From assembly GCA_964247055.1 (NCBI GenBank), contig OZ176053.1, positions 992,001 through 1,056,000 of the forward strand: DNA of 64,000 nucleotides. Reading direction: 5' to 3'. Source of the DNA: Paragordius varius. Its lineage: Eukaryota; Nematomorpha. The translations under genes and the position numbers were made by a program. Every line of letters begins with the position of its first letter. The stretch's first letter is position 1. Of the stretch, positions 60,758 to 64,000 are shown in pieces. The notes under the pieces were generated by a model. The model was not told where the DNA came from. It ran no database searches and saw only the letters and a list, made by a program, of their open reading frames with translations.

Positions 60758-60923
60758 CAGTGGCGTACCGAGCAGGCGCCCGGGGCAGAAACTTTTATGG
60801 CGCCCCTTACCCTTTTTTTAAAGCCAATAAAACAATTTAGCAAAAAAATACAATCGTTGTAACCTAAACACCATAGATAAGACAACACAGTCATATAAAT
60901 TTTAAATCTATTTAATATATATA

Positions 60924-60969
<46 letters not shown>

Positions 60970-61176
60970 GATACTAAATTTATTCAATGGTACTAATCAG
61001 GTGAATAATAAAGGTATATATTATAGGGATTACCTAAATTGCTGAAAAATCTCATTTAAAAGTTCTTATTATTTTTGCATAATTAAAATTTAATTTTAAA
61101 AAATCATTTAGGCGCCCCTAAATAACGGCGCCCGGGGCATGATGCACCCCCTTGCCCCCCTCCCCTCGGTCCCCTG
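60758..61176. mobile_element. 419-bp hAT MITE with 8-bp target duplication
   Basis: The left end is CAGTGGCGTACCGAGCAGGC and the right end, inverted, CAGGGGACCGAGGGGAGGGG. GGCGCCCGGGGCA occurs inside both ends. It is flanked by CTCATACT at 60750-60757 and 61177-61184, a perfect 8-bp duplication. The middle has a 48-bp TA tract (60916-60963). Confidence 0.9.
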
Positions 61177-61184
61177 CTCATACT

Positions 61185-64000
61185 TTCTTCTTACGTCTTC
61201 TCTTCTGAGGATACTGACCTATAAATTACACCTGATATTAATTAACAATTAGTTAAGCGCAGAGAAATTGCGGTCTGCGTATATTTCTCTATTTTAGGAG
61301 TAATTTGATTATGAATATATTAATGCTATCAGATGTAGTGCTTCTGTTACATGGGATAATAAGGTTTACCATGCGTAATAAGTTTATAAAATACATTAAT
61401 TATGGATATTTTATCAAGAGGTATTCACCCGGCATCTGTTCTTTTATCTATATTACAACGGAATCTTACCACATATTGCCGTGTGGTCACGTTAGCTTTA
61501 CTCGGATTGGTGGGGGCTCTTCTAGTTGGCAGCATCGTTATTATCCATATAATTATCTAGGGATTTAATTTGCCAATGTGTTTTCCTACGTGTCTTTTAT
61601 GGTCATATCCTTGGATTTGGTGAGATAAAAACTCGGCTCTATTAAATTGCTTGTAGCCATCCTTACATTTGTTTATTCCTTCGGAAATCAATGGATTTAA
61701 TTTAAATTTTCTTTCTGCCTTTCAGGCGTGCCTACTACCATATTATTTCTAGTGAGATGGTAGCGGTATGGCTTTATCGCTAGACCACATTATTTTTCTG
61801 GTACTCTTTTTGGCATTTTTTGATACTTACTATCATTTTATGTAAATCTGAAAAAAATTCCACCTAAGAATTTTTATAATTTAATTTTTTTGATTATGCA
61901 CCCTCTTTATCAAAATTTTACTAAAAAATGTTTTTCTTTGAAAATATACAACAAATGCCCATTTGTAATATATTATTCGAAAGAGTAATGAAAACTCTAT
62001 AAATGCATACTGTTTTACATCGATAGTTAATATTGGACATAGGAAGCGACAAACGCGCGAAGCGAGAGGGTTTTTCTAAACTAATGGATGAAACTTTGTC
62101 TAGATGCTAATGAATGTCCAAAAAAGATACAAGAAAGTTTATTTGATTAAAACACTTATTCATGCATTTATGTCATTCAAACCAGGCATTTTTGAGTTTC
62201 TTGTTTTTCAAAAAATTACCATCTGATCATTATTAATTTAAATTTTTATGGGGCTTATATTTTTAAAATTTTAAAGACTAAAAACAAAGTTTAAGGTAGA
62301 TCTTGTTAACGATCATGTAATGAATTGTTATAAATATGCATTTAGTATCCAGTAGGTAAAATAATTGTGATAATAATAATTTTTATTTAAAAAGCAAACC
62401 AAAAGCCTTTTCAATGATTTTTTTAAAATTTTATATCAATGCAACCATAATAATTATATTAAAATAATTATATGATTTTTAAATTAGTTTGTTTGTGAAA
62501 ATTTTTGACAGGATTGAAAATTTTGAGCATATAAACCTATTACATAGATTGATTTAAAAAGCTAATTACCATATGAAAGATACATGTTTTCGCGCTCTTT
62601 ATAATGATATAAAAACATGGCCATATATCTAAAACTTTTAATTTTGAAAATTTCGAATTTAATGTTTAATCGGGGCCAAAAATTATTAAACCCTAATAAT
62701 TCAAAAATTCTTGTAGACCATTTTTTTTTCATATATATCATTTATGTACTATAATGATATAATTTTAAATTTACAAGAATGGCAGTTAAAAAAAGTTAAT
62801 TGTTGTCTAGTGTAATTATCAAATTGGTTTAGTCGCGTAAAATAATTGATCAAAGTATTTACGTATTATTACTGATCATCGTTCTCGGGACTATATGTGA
62901 CATAATGTGTCAATTGTGGATGATGTTAATTGTCATCATTATCAAAGAACATTTTGAAGTTAAGTTTGATAAAATACATAAATAAAATAGCCAAAATTTA
63001 TTAACATAACCATGTCAACTTCTCACCGCTAGATTCTCAAATTGGCTTATTTCAACATGCCTTATTTTGTTAGACTTTATACACATTTTCTAAGCCGTAA
63101 ACCTATAAATTACATTCATTCTTTATATATGGATATGCCAATGTCATATCGGTATGGTATTTATACCCTTTGATTCCAAATCGGGTAAAATCTGGTGTAT
63201 TTTTATCTTGGTTACGGATTGCTATATTCAGTTTAGCTCATATCCTCTCTCATCTCTACTAAGTCAATTATATGCAACCTAAAAATTATGTTTAGTTAGT
63301 GTATAATCTTCATCAAGTAAATCCTTCTTGTCATTGATCGGGCATTTAGATAGAGGGATCTGTTCTTAGCTGGGTTTCTGCTTGATACACTATTTTATCG
63401 TATTTGTTAATTTCAAAATCCCATCTAAAAAATTCGCATTTAATATATAGAAAATTCTGTCCCTATTAAAGAGTTCGACCAACGGTAATCCTGTCAATCT
63501 TCTGAACTCCCACTATAAACAAAATTGCGAATTTTTTTTTAGCATACCAACGCTTTAATTCCTCTGCCTGTTGAAAAGTTTCTTTCGGTTATGCTGCACT
63601 TCTTTGCCCATACCCGATCGTACTCCTCATGATTTCAATCAAGTAATCGATGCACTGCAAACTCCCATTTGTTTTAGCACATTGACGTATTCACATCAAT
63701 GAATAATGTTCAAAAGGCTATTCTTTGCAATGTCTCTTTTTCTATATTTTCTCAAAGGATAGGGTAAGACTCAGGTGAAAATCAAATCATGGTGGTTGTA
63801 GCTGTTTTTAACTAAATTTTGAAAAATGCTTATGACGTTATCAAATTTGCTATAATTAATACCAAATTAAGAAATGCTAATTATTAATCGACCAACCAAA
63901 CTAATCCACAAATCTCATTCTTTGGAGACACAGCATTGATTTTTTTTAACCAATCCTCAAATTAAACTTTAACCCCACAAGGGTAAGATGCTATTTGTAT
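61185..64000. other. right-end stretch without a supported gene
   Basis: It holds one small open frame (61402-61560). A minus frame at about 63592-63466 (ETFQQAEELKRWYAKKKF) looks coding but is isolated and unassigned. The rest is AT-rich without repeats that I can name. Confidence 0.4.
61402..61560 (+). CDS. small open frame, possible single-pass membrane peptide
   Basis: Fifty-two codons begin MDILSRGIHPASVLLSILQR and end in a hydrophobic run (TLALLGLVGALLVGSIVIIH). The third positions are more mixed and the GC higher than in the flanks. There is no recognised family and no splice context; it may be a chance frame in an old repeat. Confidence 0.2.
   Translation: MDILSRGIHPASVLLSILQRNLTTYCRVVTLALLGLVGALLVGSIVIIHIII

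Noticed and set aside
61730-61790. tRNA-like stretch (GTGAGATGGTAGCGGTATGG)
   Set aside because: It resembles a D-arm, but I could not find a paired acceptor stem, an anticodon loop of the right size or a T-arm.
63466-63592. minus frame ETFQQAEELKRWYAKKKF as a host exon
   Set aside because: It is isolated, with no splice context or neighbouring exons; noted only as unassigned.

Overview
The window is very AT-rich DNA of a metazoan nuclear genome. It carries single-copy animal genes cut by spliceosomal introns, with GT-AG borders at every intron in the models given, and many DNA-transposon remnants. The lineage is not certain. An unusual trait is a set of introns only 25-33 nt long beside introns of 0.2-2 kb. 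From memory, introns this short in animals are best known in dicyemid mesozoans. That is a hint, not an identification.

Layout. 1-1018 (minus): 5' half of an mRNA cap guanine-N7 methyltransferase (RNMT), running off the left edge. 1961-2947 (minus): coding-looking frames I could not identify. 2985-9513 (plus): twinfilin. 10514-13896 (minus): complete mitochondrial ATP synthase gamma subunit, 298 codons. 14644-19053: a decayed hAT transposon with a transposase remnant, a degenerate tandem-repeat core and a Penelope-like fragment inside it. 19328-26285 (minus): complete THO complex subunit 1, 15 exons, 732 codons. 27893-31504 (plus): MAPKAPK2/3-type kinase, 10 exons, 356 codons. 33828-42698 (plus): CaMKI-type kinase, 9 exons, 470 codons. 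From 42.7 kb to the end I find no convincing host gene, only transposon relics, large inverted repeats and (TA)n tracts.

The models for ATP5F1C, THOC1, MAPKAPK and CAMK1 were built by hand from the sequence. In each, all exon phases agree and the total length is divisible by three. RNMT and twinfilin are incomplete and each has one unresolved join.

Two miniature element families fill introns and spacers. Family 1 has Tc1/mariner-like ends beginning CAGTAAAAATTGAAATTATA next to TA. Family 2 begins TACCATTTACAGTTC and carries inverted arrays of a 21-bp unit at both ends. Several THOC1 introns appear to have grown from very short ones by such insertions; intron 8 is nearly all family 1 element. 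A 2.4-kb palindrome at 48.4-50.8 kb holds a family 2 insertion in one arm and the matching empty site in the other.

The genes are housekeeping or signalling genes with no evident shared pathway. The two kinases lie in tandem and share four intron positions and phases.
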